61,213 nt of DNA from Microscilla marina ATCC 23134 (GTDB taxonomy: Bacteria > Bacteroidota > Bacteroidia > Cytophagales > Microscillaceae). Positions 36,553 through 44,078 of this stretch are shown piece by piece. The notes beneath the pieces were generated by a model that did no database searches, was not told where the DNA came from, and was given only the letters and a program-made list of their open reading frames with translations. The DNA lies in assembly GCF_000169175.1 (NCBI RefSeq), contig NZ_AAWS01000054.1:1-61213 (forward strand). Direction: 5' to 3'. The stretch's first letter is position 1. Every line of letters begins with the position of its first letter. Both the position numbers and the translations under genes were made by a program.

Positions 36553-36634
36553 TAGGGGTGATATGCTTATATCTAATTGTCAAAACAACGACATTACAAC
36601 AACACCTCTAAAAAGCTTAGGGGTGTTTTTTTTT
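36553..36634 (+). promoter_or_regulatory. Transcription attenuator of the leu operon
   Basis: The terminator has an 11-bp stem (36601-36611 with 36617-36627, one G-T pair) and a T-run (36626-36634). The segment TAGGGGTG at 36553-36560, right after the leader stop codon, is identical to the 3' arm of the terminator. It can therefore pair with its 5' arm CACCTCTA (36603-36610) as an antiterminator. A ribosome finishing the leader would cover 36553-36560 and let the terminator form; one stalled at the Leu codons would leave it free. Confidence 0.8.
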
Positions 36635-36847
36635 GTCTGATAATTAAAATATTGATTTTAAGCCAAGGCGGTGAATAAGTATCAAGGCAAAGTTAGTTTT
36701 ATATATGGTTGAGTTTATTTGTAAATGAGCTGAGATCGGTATTTAAGGACTTGCTACCATTGCACCGTTATACATCGGCACCTAAGGACTTGCTGCTATT
36801 TAATATGGCAACACATTTTGAAACATTCATCATAATTATGAAGAGGT

Positions 36848-38257
36848 ATGGAACAAACACCATCTCAAACATTATTTGATAAGATATGGAAACGTCATGT
36901 TGTGCAACAACAAGAAGGGTTTCCGGCGGTATTGTATATAGACCGTCACTTTATCCATGAGGTTACCAGCCCTCAGGCATTTACTGGTCTCAGGCAACGC
37001 AATATTGGGGTTTTCAGACCCAAACAGACCATTGCCACCGCTGACCATAACGTGCCTACTGTAGACCAACATTTGCCTATCAAAGAAGCGCTTTCGCGCA
37101 AACAAGTAGAAACCCTCACCAAAAACTGTGAAGAGTTTGGGGTTGAATTGTACGGTTTGGGGCATGAAAAACAAGGCATTGTACACGTAATTGGTCCCGA
37201 ATTGGGCATTACCCAACCAGGGCAAACCATTGTTTGTGGCGATAGTCATACCTCTACCCATGGTGCTTTTGGTACTATAGCTTTTGGCATAGGTACCAGT
37301 CAGGTAGAGCAAGTACTTGCTACGCAAACCTTGTTGCAGTACCGCCCCAAGACAATGTTGATCAAAGTAGATGGAACACTCAATAAAGGGGTAACTGCAA
37401 AAGATGTGATTTTGTATGTGATCGCCAAACTAGGTACGGACGGAGGTACTGGACACTTTGTAGAATATGCTGGTACAGCCATTCAATCTTTGTCAATGGA
37501 AGGGCGAATGACCGTGTGCAATATGAGCATTGAAATGGGGGCTCGTGGTGGAATGATTGCCCCAGATGAGGTAACCTTTGACTATATGAAAGGCAGACCA
37601 CATGCTCCACAGGGCGAACAATGGGACAAAGCAATAGCAGATTGGAAAACACTTTATTCTGATAAAGATGCAGTGTTTGACACGGTCTATGAGTTTGATG
37701 CTGCCGACATTGAACCAATGATTACCTACGGCACCAACCCTGGAATGGGCATTGGCATTAGCCAACACGTACCTGAACTCTCCCACCTCAAAGAAACAGA
37801 AAAAACCTCCTTTAAAAAATCCCTTGAATATATGAATCTAAATACCGGGCAATCGTTGCTGGGAAAAAAAATAGATTATGTATTTATAGGAAGTTGCACC
37901 AACGCCCGCATCGAGGATTTGCGTCTGGTGGCAGACTTTGTCAAGGGCAAACAAAAATCTGCTGATGTAGAAGTATGGATTGTGCCTGGTTCTCAAGCAG
38001 TATTGCGTCAAGCGCAAAAAGAAAAATTAGACATGGTGTTTAGCGAAGCAGGCTTTAAACTGCGTGAACCTGGTTGTTCGGCGTGTTTGGCAATGAACGA
38101 AGACAAAGTGCCTGCGGGTAAATATTGTGTATCTACTTCGAACCGAAACTTTGAAGGACGACAAGGCCCCGGATCGCGTACCTTTTTGGCAAGCCCGTTG
38201 ATGGCGGCCGCTGCTGCCATCAATGGCAAAGTAGTAGATGTAAGGGCTTATTTATAA
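36848..38257 (+). CDS. leuC: 3-isopropylmalate dehydratase large subunit
   Basis: The 469-residue protein is the catalytic large subunit of isopropylmalate isomerase, second step of leucine synthesis, in the cytoplasm with LeuD. The [4Fe-4S] ligands are present: Cys350 in [14 protein letters not shown], and Cys410 and Cys413 in GCSACLAMN. The aconitase-type motif [13 protein letters not shown] lies near 128-140. The length is that of bacterial LeuC (465-470). The ATG at 36848 starts [14 protein letters not shown], the standard N-terminus. First structural gene after the attenuator; leuD follows after 153 nt. Confidence 0.97.
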   Translation: MEQTPSQTLFDKIWKRHVVQQQEGFPAVLYIDRHFIHEVTSPQAFTGLRQRNIGVFRPKQTIATADHNVPTVDQHLPIKEALSRKQVETLTKNCEEFGVELYGLGHEKQGIVHVIGPELGITQPGQTIVCGDSHTSTHGAFGTIAFGIGTSQVEQVLATQTLLQYRPKTMLIKVDGTLNKGVTAKDVILYVIAKLGTDGGTGHFVEYAGTAIQSLSMEGRMTVCNMSIEMGARGGMIAPDEVTFDYMKGRPHAPQGEQWDKAIADWKTLYSDKDAVFDTVYEFDAADIEPMITYGTNPGMGIGISQHVPELSHLKETEKTSFKKSLEYMNLNTGQSLLGKKIDYVFIGSCTNARIEDLRLVADFVKGKQKSADVEVWIVPGSQAVLRQAQKEKLDMVFSEAGFKLREPGCSACLAMNEDKVPAGKYCVSTSNRNFEGRQGPGSRTFLASPLMAAAAAINGKVVDVRAYL

Positions 38258-38410
38258 GGATTAGTTCATAGTTCCACTATGGGCAGCAAATCGTGAATAG
38301 CCGACCGTTACCTATTACATCTGAACATTAAATTAATCAAGCGTTTAGCCACTTACGACTACTTGTTGCTTGAAGCTAACTGCTTGCTACTTTTTTTAAA
38401 CCAAAAAATT

Positions 38411-39022
38411 ATGAAAGATTCATCATTTGGGTTGTTGCAAACGACTGGAGTGCCTGTAAAGGTAGAAAATGTAGATACAGATCAAATTATTCCGGCGCGT
38501 TTTCTCAAAGCCATTAGCCGTGAAGGCTTTGGTGAAAACCTGTTTTATGACTGGCGTTATGACAATGAGGGCAACCCCAAACCTGACTTTATATTAAACC
38601 AACCCGGCAACGATGGTCAGGTATTGGTTGGAGGCAAAAACTTTGGCTGTGGCTCTAGCCGTGAGCATGCTGCCTGGGCTATCAAAGACTATGGTTTCAA
38701 GGCGGTCATTTCCAGTTTTTTTGCTGATATCTTCAAAGGCAATGCCTTGAACAACGGGGTGTTGCCTGTGCAAGTGTCTGATGCTTTTTTGGCCAGGTTA
38801 TTTGACTTGATGGAGCAAGATGCTACCACCCCTATAGCCATAGACTTAGAGGCACAAACTGTGGCGGTGACCAATAAGCAAACAGGTGAAACAATGACCG
38901 AAATTTTTGAAATAAATGAGTATAAAAAAATGTGTTTGCAAAAAGGCTACGATGATATAGACTATTTGTTAAGCCTGCAAACCCAAGTAGAAACCTACGA
39001 AAAAAATAAGGCTGTTTACTAA
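38411..39022 (+). CDS. leuD: 3-isopropylmalate dehydratase small subunit
   Basis: The protein has 203 residues from the ATG at 38411 ([16 protein letters not shown]). The longer frame from 38363 adds a hydrophobic stretch with no family match. Signatures are [14 protein letters not shown] near residues 19-32 and the swivel-domain motif [17 protein letters not shown] near 77-93. It completes the isomerase with LeuC. leuB begins 22 nt later, so these two are tightly coupled. Confidence 0.97.
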   Translation: MKDSSFGLLQTTGVPVKVENVDTDQIIPARFLKAISREGFGENLFYDWRYDNEGNPKPDFILNQPGNDGQVLVGGKNFGCGSSREHAAWAIKDYGFKAVISSFFADIFKGNALNNGVLPVQVSDAFLARLFDLMEQDATTPIAIDLEAQTVAVTNKQTGETMTEIFEINEYKKMCLQKGYDDIDYLLSLQTQVETYEKNKAVY

Positions 39023-39044
39023 ACACTAAATATTAAACAACATT

Positions 39045-40151
39045 ATGACGCATAAAAAAATCGTGGTGCTTGCTGGAGATGGTATAGGACCCGAAGTAAC
39101 CAAATGTGCCCGCGAGGTGCTTGAAGTAATAGGCACTATCAGTGGACAAAAATTTGAGTTTGAAGACGCCTTGATTGGGCACTCGGCTATAGAAGCCACT
39201 GGGGAGCCTTTGCCCCAAGCCACCCTTGACAAGTGCCAACAAGCCGATGCTATTTTATTAGGGGCAGTGGGGCATCCTATGTACGACAATAACCCAGGTG
39301 CTAAAGTACGCCCTGAACAAGGTTTGTTAAAGCTAAGAAAATCGCTGGAGTTGTTTGCCAACATTCGCCCCATCAAGTTATTTGATGAGTTGCTGCACAG
39401 TTCAAGCATCAAACCTGAAATATTGCAAGGGGTAGATATCTTGTTTTTCAGAGAATTGACCAGCGGTATTTACTTTGGTACACCCCGCGAGCGTTCGGCA
39501 GACGGCAACTCAGCAATTGATACCTTGGCTTATACCAAAGAAGAGGTAAGGCGCATTGCCAAAAAAGCATTTAAAGCCGCCAGCCAACGCAACAAAAAAG
39601 TATGCTCGGTAGACAAAGCCAATGTATTGGAAACCTCTCGCCTATGGCGCGAAGTAGTGACCGAGGTTGCCAAAGATTACCCTGAAGTAACCCTTACCCA
39701 CATGTTTGTTGACAACGCCTCTATGCAACTGATTCGTGACCCGCGTCAGTTTGATGTAGTGCTTACTGGAAATATGTTTGGCGATATATTGACCGATGAA
39801 GCCTCACAAATTGCCGGATCGATGGGAATGCTTGCTTCTGCCTCTATGGGTGAACAAACCAGCGTATACGAACCCATTCACGGGTCGGCACCCGATATTG
39901 CCGGAAAAGGCATTGCCAACCCATTGGCAGCTATTTTATCAGTGGCACTCATGCTCGATTTGTCTTTGGGCATGCCCAACGAAGCTCGCCAGGTAGAGCA
40001 AGCCGTTGCCGATGTACTAAGCCAGGGCTACCGTACGGTAGACATTGCTGAAGAAGGTTTGACACCAGAAAAGCAATTGAATACTGAACAAATGAGTGAA
40101 AAAGTAAAAGAAGTATTGTTGAAGAATAAGTCAGTAGTCAATAGCCAGTAG
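39045..40151 (+). CDS. leuB: 3-isopropylmalate dehydrogenase
   Basis: The 368-residue, NAD-dependent enzyme oxidises and decarboxylates 3-isopropylmalate to the precursor of leucine. Family marks are the start KKIVVLAGDGIGPEV, the substrate loop RELTSGIYFGTPRE, Asp/Asn residues in HMFVDNASMQL and NMFGDILTDEAS, and the NAD-loop HGSAPDIAGKG. The length is normal. The next gene, leuA, is 462 nt away, and this gap holds palindromic element D. Confidence 0.97.
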   Translation: MTHKKIVVLAGDGIGPEVTKCAREVLEVIGTISGQKFEFEDALIGHSAIEATGEPLPQATLDKCQQADAILLGAVGHPMYDNNPGAKVRPEQGLLKLRKSLELFANIRPIKLFDELLHSSSIKPEILQGVDILFFRELTSGIYFGTPRERSADGNSAIDTLAYTKEEVRRIAKKAFKAASQRNKKVCSVDKANVLETSRLWREVVTEVAKDYPEVTLTHMFVDNASMQLIRDPRQFDVVLTGNMFGDILTDEASQIAGSMGMLASASMGEQTSVYEPIHGSAPDIAGKGIANPLAAILSVALMLDLSLGMPNEARQVEQAVADVLSQGYRTVDIAEEGLTPEKQLNTEQMSEKVKEVLLKNKSVVNSQ

Positions 40152-40353
40152 CCCCGACAAGGTTCTAGGTACACCTTGCTCCATAGGCAACTAACAAATT
40201 CATAATATGCTTATTTTCAATAGGTGATGAAAAAGTGGTTTGCTTATTTGCAAATGTAAGAATTTTGTGGCTACCAAACTTCATCTACCGATTTTATAAG
40301 TATTTAAAAATCAAAGTATTATAAAACAGGTAGTATATTTGAAGAACTAGGAC

Positions 40354-40509
40354 TTTCTTATAAAAAATGAGAATCCTCTCTGAAGCTTGCAAAGTACGAG
40401 GTTTCGATCGGGCGTGGAGACACTGCCCTCCGAGGGCAAGCTCGGAGCAGGCGAGGCGGAAATATGGTTTTTCGGGGGTATATTCTCTTAAATAGCTTTT
40501 TATAAGAAA
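40354..40509. repeat. Palindromic element, type D, inside the leu operon
   Basis: This 156-bp element is bounded by perfect 13-bp inverted repeats (TTTCTTATAAAAA at 40354-40366, TTTTTATAAGAAA at 40497-40509). A short perfect hairpin TGCCCTC/GAGGGCA lies at 40424-40437, centred on the element's midpoint. The right half contains GGAGCAGGCGAGGCGGAAAT, only loosely like the other types. It sits between leuB and leuA. The rest of the 462-bp gap holds no gene. Confidence 0.7.
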
Positions 40510-40613
40510 ACCCTGCTTGAAGAACAGCTTAAAGCTAATGGCTAAAGGCTTTAGGCTGTAGAAGCTACGGACTGCCGACTCCCAACTAATAACTAAATAA
40601 ACACAAGAAAATA

Positions 40614-42122
40614 ATGTCTGATAATAGAGTATATATATTTGATACAACCCTTAGAGATGGCGAACAAGTGCCCGGTTGTCAATTACAAACATCTGAAAAA
40701 ATTGTAGTAGCAAAAACCCTCGAAAAACTAGGGGTAGATGTCATAGAAGCTGGTTTCCCAATTTCCAGCCCTGGCGATTTTCAATCAGTCATAGAAATAT
40801 CCAAGGCAGTAAGCAACCCCATTATTTGTGCCTTGACCCGTGCCAACCAGAAAGACATTGAGGTAGCGGTTGACTCATTGAAACACGCCAAACGCAAACG
40901 TATTCATACAGGTATTGGAGCTTCTGACTACCACATCAAGCACAAGTTTCGCAGTACCCGCGAAGATATCATGGAGCGAGGCATAGCTGCAGTAAAGTTC
41001 GCAAAAAAATATGTAGAAGACATTGAGTTTTATGCTGAAGATGCCGGACGTGCTGATTTAGAATTTTTAGCCCGCATGCTCGAAGGCGTCATTGCGGCAG
41101 GTGCTACTGTAGTCAACATTCCAGATACTACCGGGTATTGCCTGCCCGAAGAGTATGGCGCCAAGATTAAATATTTGGTAGACAATGTCAAAAATATCGA
41201 CAAGGCGATCATATCGGTACACTGCCATAATGATTTAGGCATGGCAACCGCTAACTCTATTGCCGGGGTGATTCAGGGAGCCCGCCAAATAGAATGTACC
41301 ATCAATGGGGTAGGAGAACGTGCTGGTAACACCTCGCTCGAAGAAGTGGTTATGATTATGAAAACCCACAACGACCTCCACCTTGAAACTGAGATAAAAA
41401 CTCAAGAGTTGAACTCAACCAGTGGGCTTATCTCTCGTTTGATGCGTATGCCTGTACAGCCCAACAAGGCTATAGTAGGACGCAATGCTTTTGCCCACTC
41501 CTCAGGAATCCATCAGGATGGGGTGCTTAAAAGCCGCGAAAACTACGAAATTATCGACCCTGCCGATGTAGGCGTGGCTAATTCGTCTATTGTGCTTACA
41601 GCGCGTAGTGGACGTGCCGCCTTGAAACACCGCCTGGAGCTATTGGGGCACCAGTATGAGGGCGAAAAGCTGGACGAAATCTATCAGCGTTTTTTGGTAA
41701 TGGCAGACAAGCAAAGAGAAATCAGAGATGAGGATTTACTTACTTTGGCGGGTGATACTACGTTGGCAGACAGCCAGGTAACGCTGAAGTCTTTGAACGT
41801 AACTTGTGGTACTACTACTCCAAGTGCTACCATTGAGGTGATTTATCAAGGGGAGTTGAAAAAAGGTACAGCCAAAGGCAACGGACCTATAGATGCCGCA
41901 GTAAATGCCCTGCATACTATAGTGGGGCAACGTGTAGCGTTAAAAGAAATCTTGATCCAGACTATTACCAGTGGCAGCGATGATCTTGGGAAGGTGCACG
42001 TGCAGCTTGGGCGCGATAGCCTGGTGTATTATGGTTTTGCTGCTCATAGTGACATTGTACTTGCTGCAGTCAATGCGTATATTGATGCACTTAATAAGGT
42101 ACCAGTAAAGGTAGAGGCATAG
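40614..42122 (+). CDS. leuA: 2-isopropylmalate synthase
   Basis: The 502-residue enzyme joins acetyl-CoA and 2-oxoisovalerate, the committed step of leucine synthesis. The N-terminal TIM barrel shows [14 protein letters not shown] (metal Asp in TTLRDGEQ), [14 protein letters not shown] (metal His pair in H-x-H) and the NGVGERAGN loop. The C-terminal LeuA dimerisation/allosteric domain covers about 390-502, so it is probably feedback-inhibited by leucine. It is last in the operon; a 17-bp terminator stem follows. A 52-bp patch of its 3' end (41939-41990) reappears at 43118-43169. Confidence 0.97.
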   Translation: MSDNRVYIFDTTLRDGEQVPGCQLQTSEKIVVAKTLEKLGVDVIEAGFPISSPGDFQSVIEISKAVSNPIICALTRANQKDIEVAVDSLKHAKRKRIHTGIGASDYHIKHKFRSTREDIMERGIAAVKFAKKYVEDIEFYAEDAGRADLEFLARMLEGVIAAGATVVNIPDTTGYCLPEEYGAKIKYLVDNVKNIDKAIISVHCHNDLGMATANSIAGVIQGARQIECTINGVGERAGNTSLEEVVMIMKTHNDLHLETEIKTQELNSTSGLISRLMRMPVQPNKAIVGRNAFAHSSGIHQDGVLKSRENYEIIDPADVGVANSSIVLTARSGRAALKHRLELLGHQYEGEKLDEIYQRFLVMADKQREIRDEDLLTLAGDTTLADSQVTLKSLNVTCGTTTPSATIEVIYQGELKKGTAKGNGPIDAAVNALHTIVGQRVALKEILIQTITSGSDDLGKVHVQLGRDSLVYYGFAAHSDIVLAAVNAYIDALNKVPVKVEA

Positions 42123-42241
42123 GTGAAGGCCTGGCAGGTTTCAAAAATATGTCAGGCATCAATAACTCTAAAAAAAGGTTTTATAAGTAAAACTGGGTAG
42201 TATTTGCCCTACAGATGGAGGGTATACCCATTAAAATCTAA

Positions 42242-42286
42242 ATCCCTGCTGACTTAAGTTTTTAGCTTAAGTCGGCAGGGATTTTA
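42242..42286. terminator. Strong terminator between leuA and the next minus-strand gene
   Basis: A 17-bp stem (42242-42258 with 42266-42282, one G-T pair) with a 7-nt loop has T-runs after it and A residues before it. It can end both leuA and the convergent 42309-42887 gene. Confidence 0.88.
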
Positions 42287-42308
42287 TTTAAAATATTATC
42301 TTGTTTTT

Positions 42309-42887
42309 TTAAGCGACGGCAACTCTGACCAATATGCCACTAAAAAAGTTTTCAATAGAATTAATTGCTCCTTCTACCCAGTTTTTAACATGCCCAAATG
42401 CAGTTTCTAACCATTGAACAATGTTACTAATCAGGGTGGTAACAAAGTTTACCAAACCATTGATCAAGCCACTAAAGAAAGATAAAATACTATCTGAAGC
42501 TGCCACAATTGCATTTTGAGCCTCAGGGTGCCTCTCTCCTACATCAATCATCTTGTCAATGTACTTGTCAATTGCTTGATTGGCATTTTGTTTGGCTTTG
42601 TTGCGTTGTTCGTTCATTCTTTGCTTGAACTTCTCAAAATCCTTATCCTTTACATAGCCATTAGTATTTTGATCAAGCGCTGTTTTTTCCCCATTAGTAA
42701 AAGATTTAAGCGTGTTCTCATACTCTTTAGTGTATTTTTTGGCCTCTTCGGGTAGTTCTGTTGATGCACTCTTGAATGAAACCAAGGTGTTGAGAGGGTA
42801 GCGAGTAGTTTGCCCTGATTGAAAGTGATGTTTAAGTGCCAACATAGTTGCTTTGAACTCGGTTGTTTCCATTGTTGCAGTAATCAT
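42309..42887 (-). CDS. Hypothetical protein with hydrophobic amphipathic C-terminus
   Basis: The 192-residue protein has an N-terminal half that is charged and helical, with a Lys/Gln-rich stretch (KFKQRMNEQRNKAKQNANQA, about 88-107). The last 70 residues are hydrophobic and helical (ILSFFSGLINGLVNFVTTLI, then GAINSIENFFSGIL). There is no N-terminal signal peptide. The pattern could suit a membrane-inserting or pore-type protein or a packed amphipathic helix bundle, but no family is recognised. A start at METTEFK five residues later is also possible. It is a single gene with its own terminator. Confidence 0.6.
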   Translation of the reverse strand: MITATMETTEFKATMLALKHHFQSGQTTRYPLNTLVSFKSASTELPEEAKKYTKEYENTLKSFTNGEKTALDQNTNGYVKDKDFEKFKQRMNEQRNKAKQNANQAIDKYIDKMIDVGERHPEAQNAIVAASDSILSFFSGLINGLVNFVTTLISNIVQWLETAFGHVKNWVEGAINSIENFFSGILVRVAVA

Positions 42888-43111
42888 AATTTTGGGGTTT
42901 AAGGTAAATTGCTTACTCTGTTGTTAGGTTTTCAGCATCGCCTGGTTATCAAGTAACTACACTTTGTAGTGTTGTTTGATATTACAAATGTAGCAGAGAA
43001 GGGAGAGGTTTATAGGGGTAAATCTACCTGTTTTGAAGAAGCTATATATATAGGTACTTTTACTTATTGAACCCTTTACATTTATTGACAGAAGATTATC
43101 TAAAACGCGAA

Positions 43112-43189
43112 ATGAGTTTGCTAAAAAAGGTTTTGAGTCAGACCATTAATAGTGGTAGCAGTGATCTTGGGAGCAATTTGGAGGCTTAA
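43112..43189 (+). pseudogene. Short leuA-like fragment or 25-codon frame
   Basis: An ATG-to-TAA frame encodes MSLLKKVLSQTINSGSSDLG and five more residues. About 52 bases (43118-43169) match the 3' part of leuA ([17 protein letters not shown]) at roughly three quarters of positions. The flanks are unrelated. It is probably a decayed partial duplication of leuA; a real small peptide cannot be ruled out. Confidence 0.4.
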
Positions 43190-43292
43190 GAAGCTCTACC
43201 CTATGGGTGTTTTGTGTGTTTTACAGATCTATTATTTTGTTTAAAATTGTAAACTTTCTGAAAATCATACTCCAATAAGTTGTCATCAGCAA

Positions 43293-43320
43293 CACGTGAG
43301 GGAGCCAGATGCTTCACGTG
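43293..43320. repeat. Inverted repeat CACGTGA / TCACGTG
   Basis: 7-bp perfect arms at 43293-43299 and 43314-43320 with a 14-nt spacer, in the gene-free stretch before tRNA-Pro. Confidence 0.45.
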
Positions 43321-43379
43321 CGTTCAGTATGACCAAAACATAAAAAAATGAATGGCAATTGCTTTGTTTATATCACTAC

Positions 43380-43475
43380 CAAGCCTCCAGGCTTGTGTCC
43401 AGCATAGCATTTGTTTTTTACAAAAACATGGAAGCAAGATGCTTCCCCGATAATAGACACAAGCCTGGAGGCTTG
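43380..43475. repeat. 20-bp perfect inverted repeat with inner hairpin
   Basis: CAAGCCTCCAGGCTTGTGTC (43380-43399) and its reverse complement (43456-43475) enclose 56 nt that contain a smaller hairpin, GGAAGC/GCTTCC near 43430. Each arm is itself partly palindromic (AAGCCT/AGGCTT). It looks like a repeat remnant and has no gene. Confidence 0.65.
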
Positions 43476-43601
43476 CGTCAGATTGGGCTATAGCTTGCAG
43501 ATTTTTTGTTTGATAATCAGAACTCACCGGATGAAGTGATACACTAGTGAATATACTTGAGCTGACGATAATGAGGCTTTTGCCAGAGTGAGGTTAACAA
43601 A

Positions 43602-43638
43602 AAAAACCTCTTACAAACTATGTTCATAAGAGGTTTTT
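43602..43638 (-). terminator. Terminator of tRNA-Pro
   Basis: A perfect 12-bp stem (AAAAACCTCTTA with TAAGAGGTTTTT), 14 nt from the tRNA 3' end, with a T-run on the minus strand. Confidence 0.8.
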
Positions 43639-43651
43639 AGTATTTAAAGAG

Positions 43652-43725
43652 TCGGGATAGCAGGATTTGAACCTGCGGCCCCTTGCACCCCATGCAAGTA
43701 CGCTACCGGACTGCGCCATATCCCG
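43652..43725 (-). tRNA. tRNA-Pro(GGG)
   Basis: A 74-nt tRNA on the minus strand. The acceptor stem CGGGATA/TATCCCG, D arm, anticodon stem CTTGC/GCAAG with loop ATGGGGT (anticodon GGG) and the T arm GGTTCAAATCC are all present. CCA is not encoded. It reads proline codon CCC. Confidence 0.93.
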
Positions 43726-43800
43726 TGATTGCTTAAAAGCGGATGCAAATATACATACGATTTTTTGAATGTTGCAAATCATTACTTAAAAAAAATAAAA

Positions 43801-43841
43801 AAAACAGACAGACGTTTCCGCCTGCCTGCCTGTTCTGTTTT
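43801..43841 (-). terminator. Probable terminator of the M1 peptidase transcript
   Basis: An imperfect hairpin (AACAGACAGAC with repeated CCTGCCTG/TCTGTT) is followed on the minus strand by a run of T residues. It lies about 230 nt after the peptidase stop, beyond element A2, as if the element had been inserted between the gene end and its terminator. Confidence 0.5.
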
Positions 43842-43917
43842 GAATGAAATGATGTTATAAAACGAAAAAACGCTTTGCGCCAATCATATAACAATAAAGT
43901 CATTCAACAATCTATTT

Positions 43918-44078
43918 AGTGATCTGGAAAAAATAAGATGTGCTAATTTAAGAAAATATATTGTTCTCAGACAATTCAAAAAAAACGGTGCATAGCCAAA
44001 GCTATGAGGCTTTTTTTTTGAGAAGAATGAGGGCAATAGATACACTTTAATGGCTCAAATTATTTATGAAAGATCACT
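43918..44078. repeat. Palindromic element, type A copy 2
   Basis: 161 bp, about 97% identical to 1907-2067 (about five differences: three near 43938-43950, one near 43973, one right of the central hairpin). Its ends are the same perfect 8-bp inverted repeats and it has the same CATAGC-CAAA-GCTATG centre. Its right end overlaps the stop codon of the M1 peptidase gene. Confidence 0.88.

Noticed and set aside
40294-40647. 117-codon minus-strand frame between leuB and leuA
   Set aside because: It runs through element D and into leuA; no protein-like composition.
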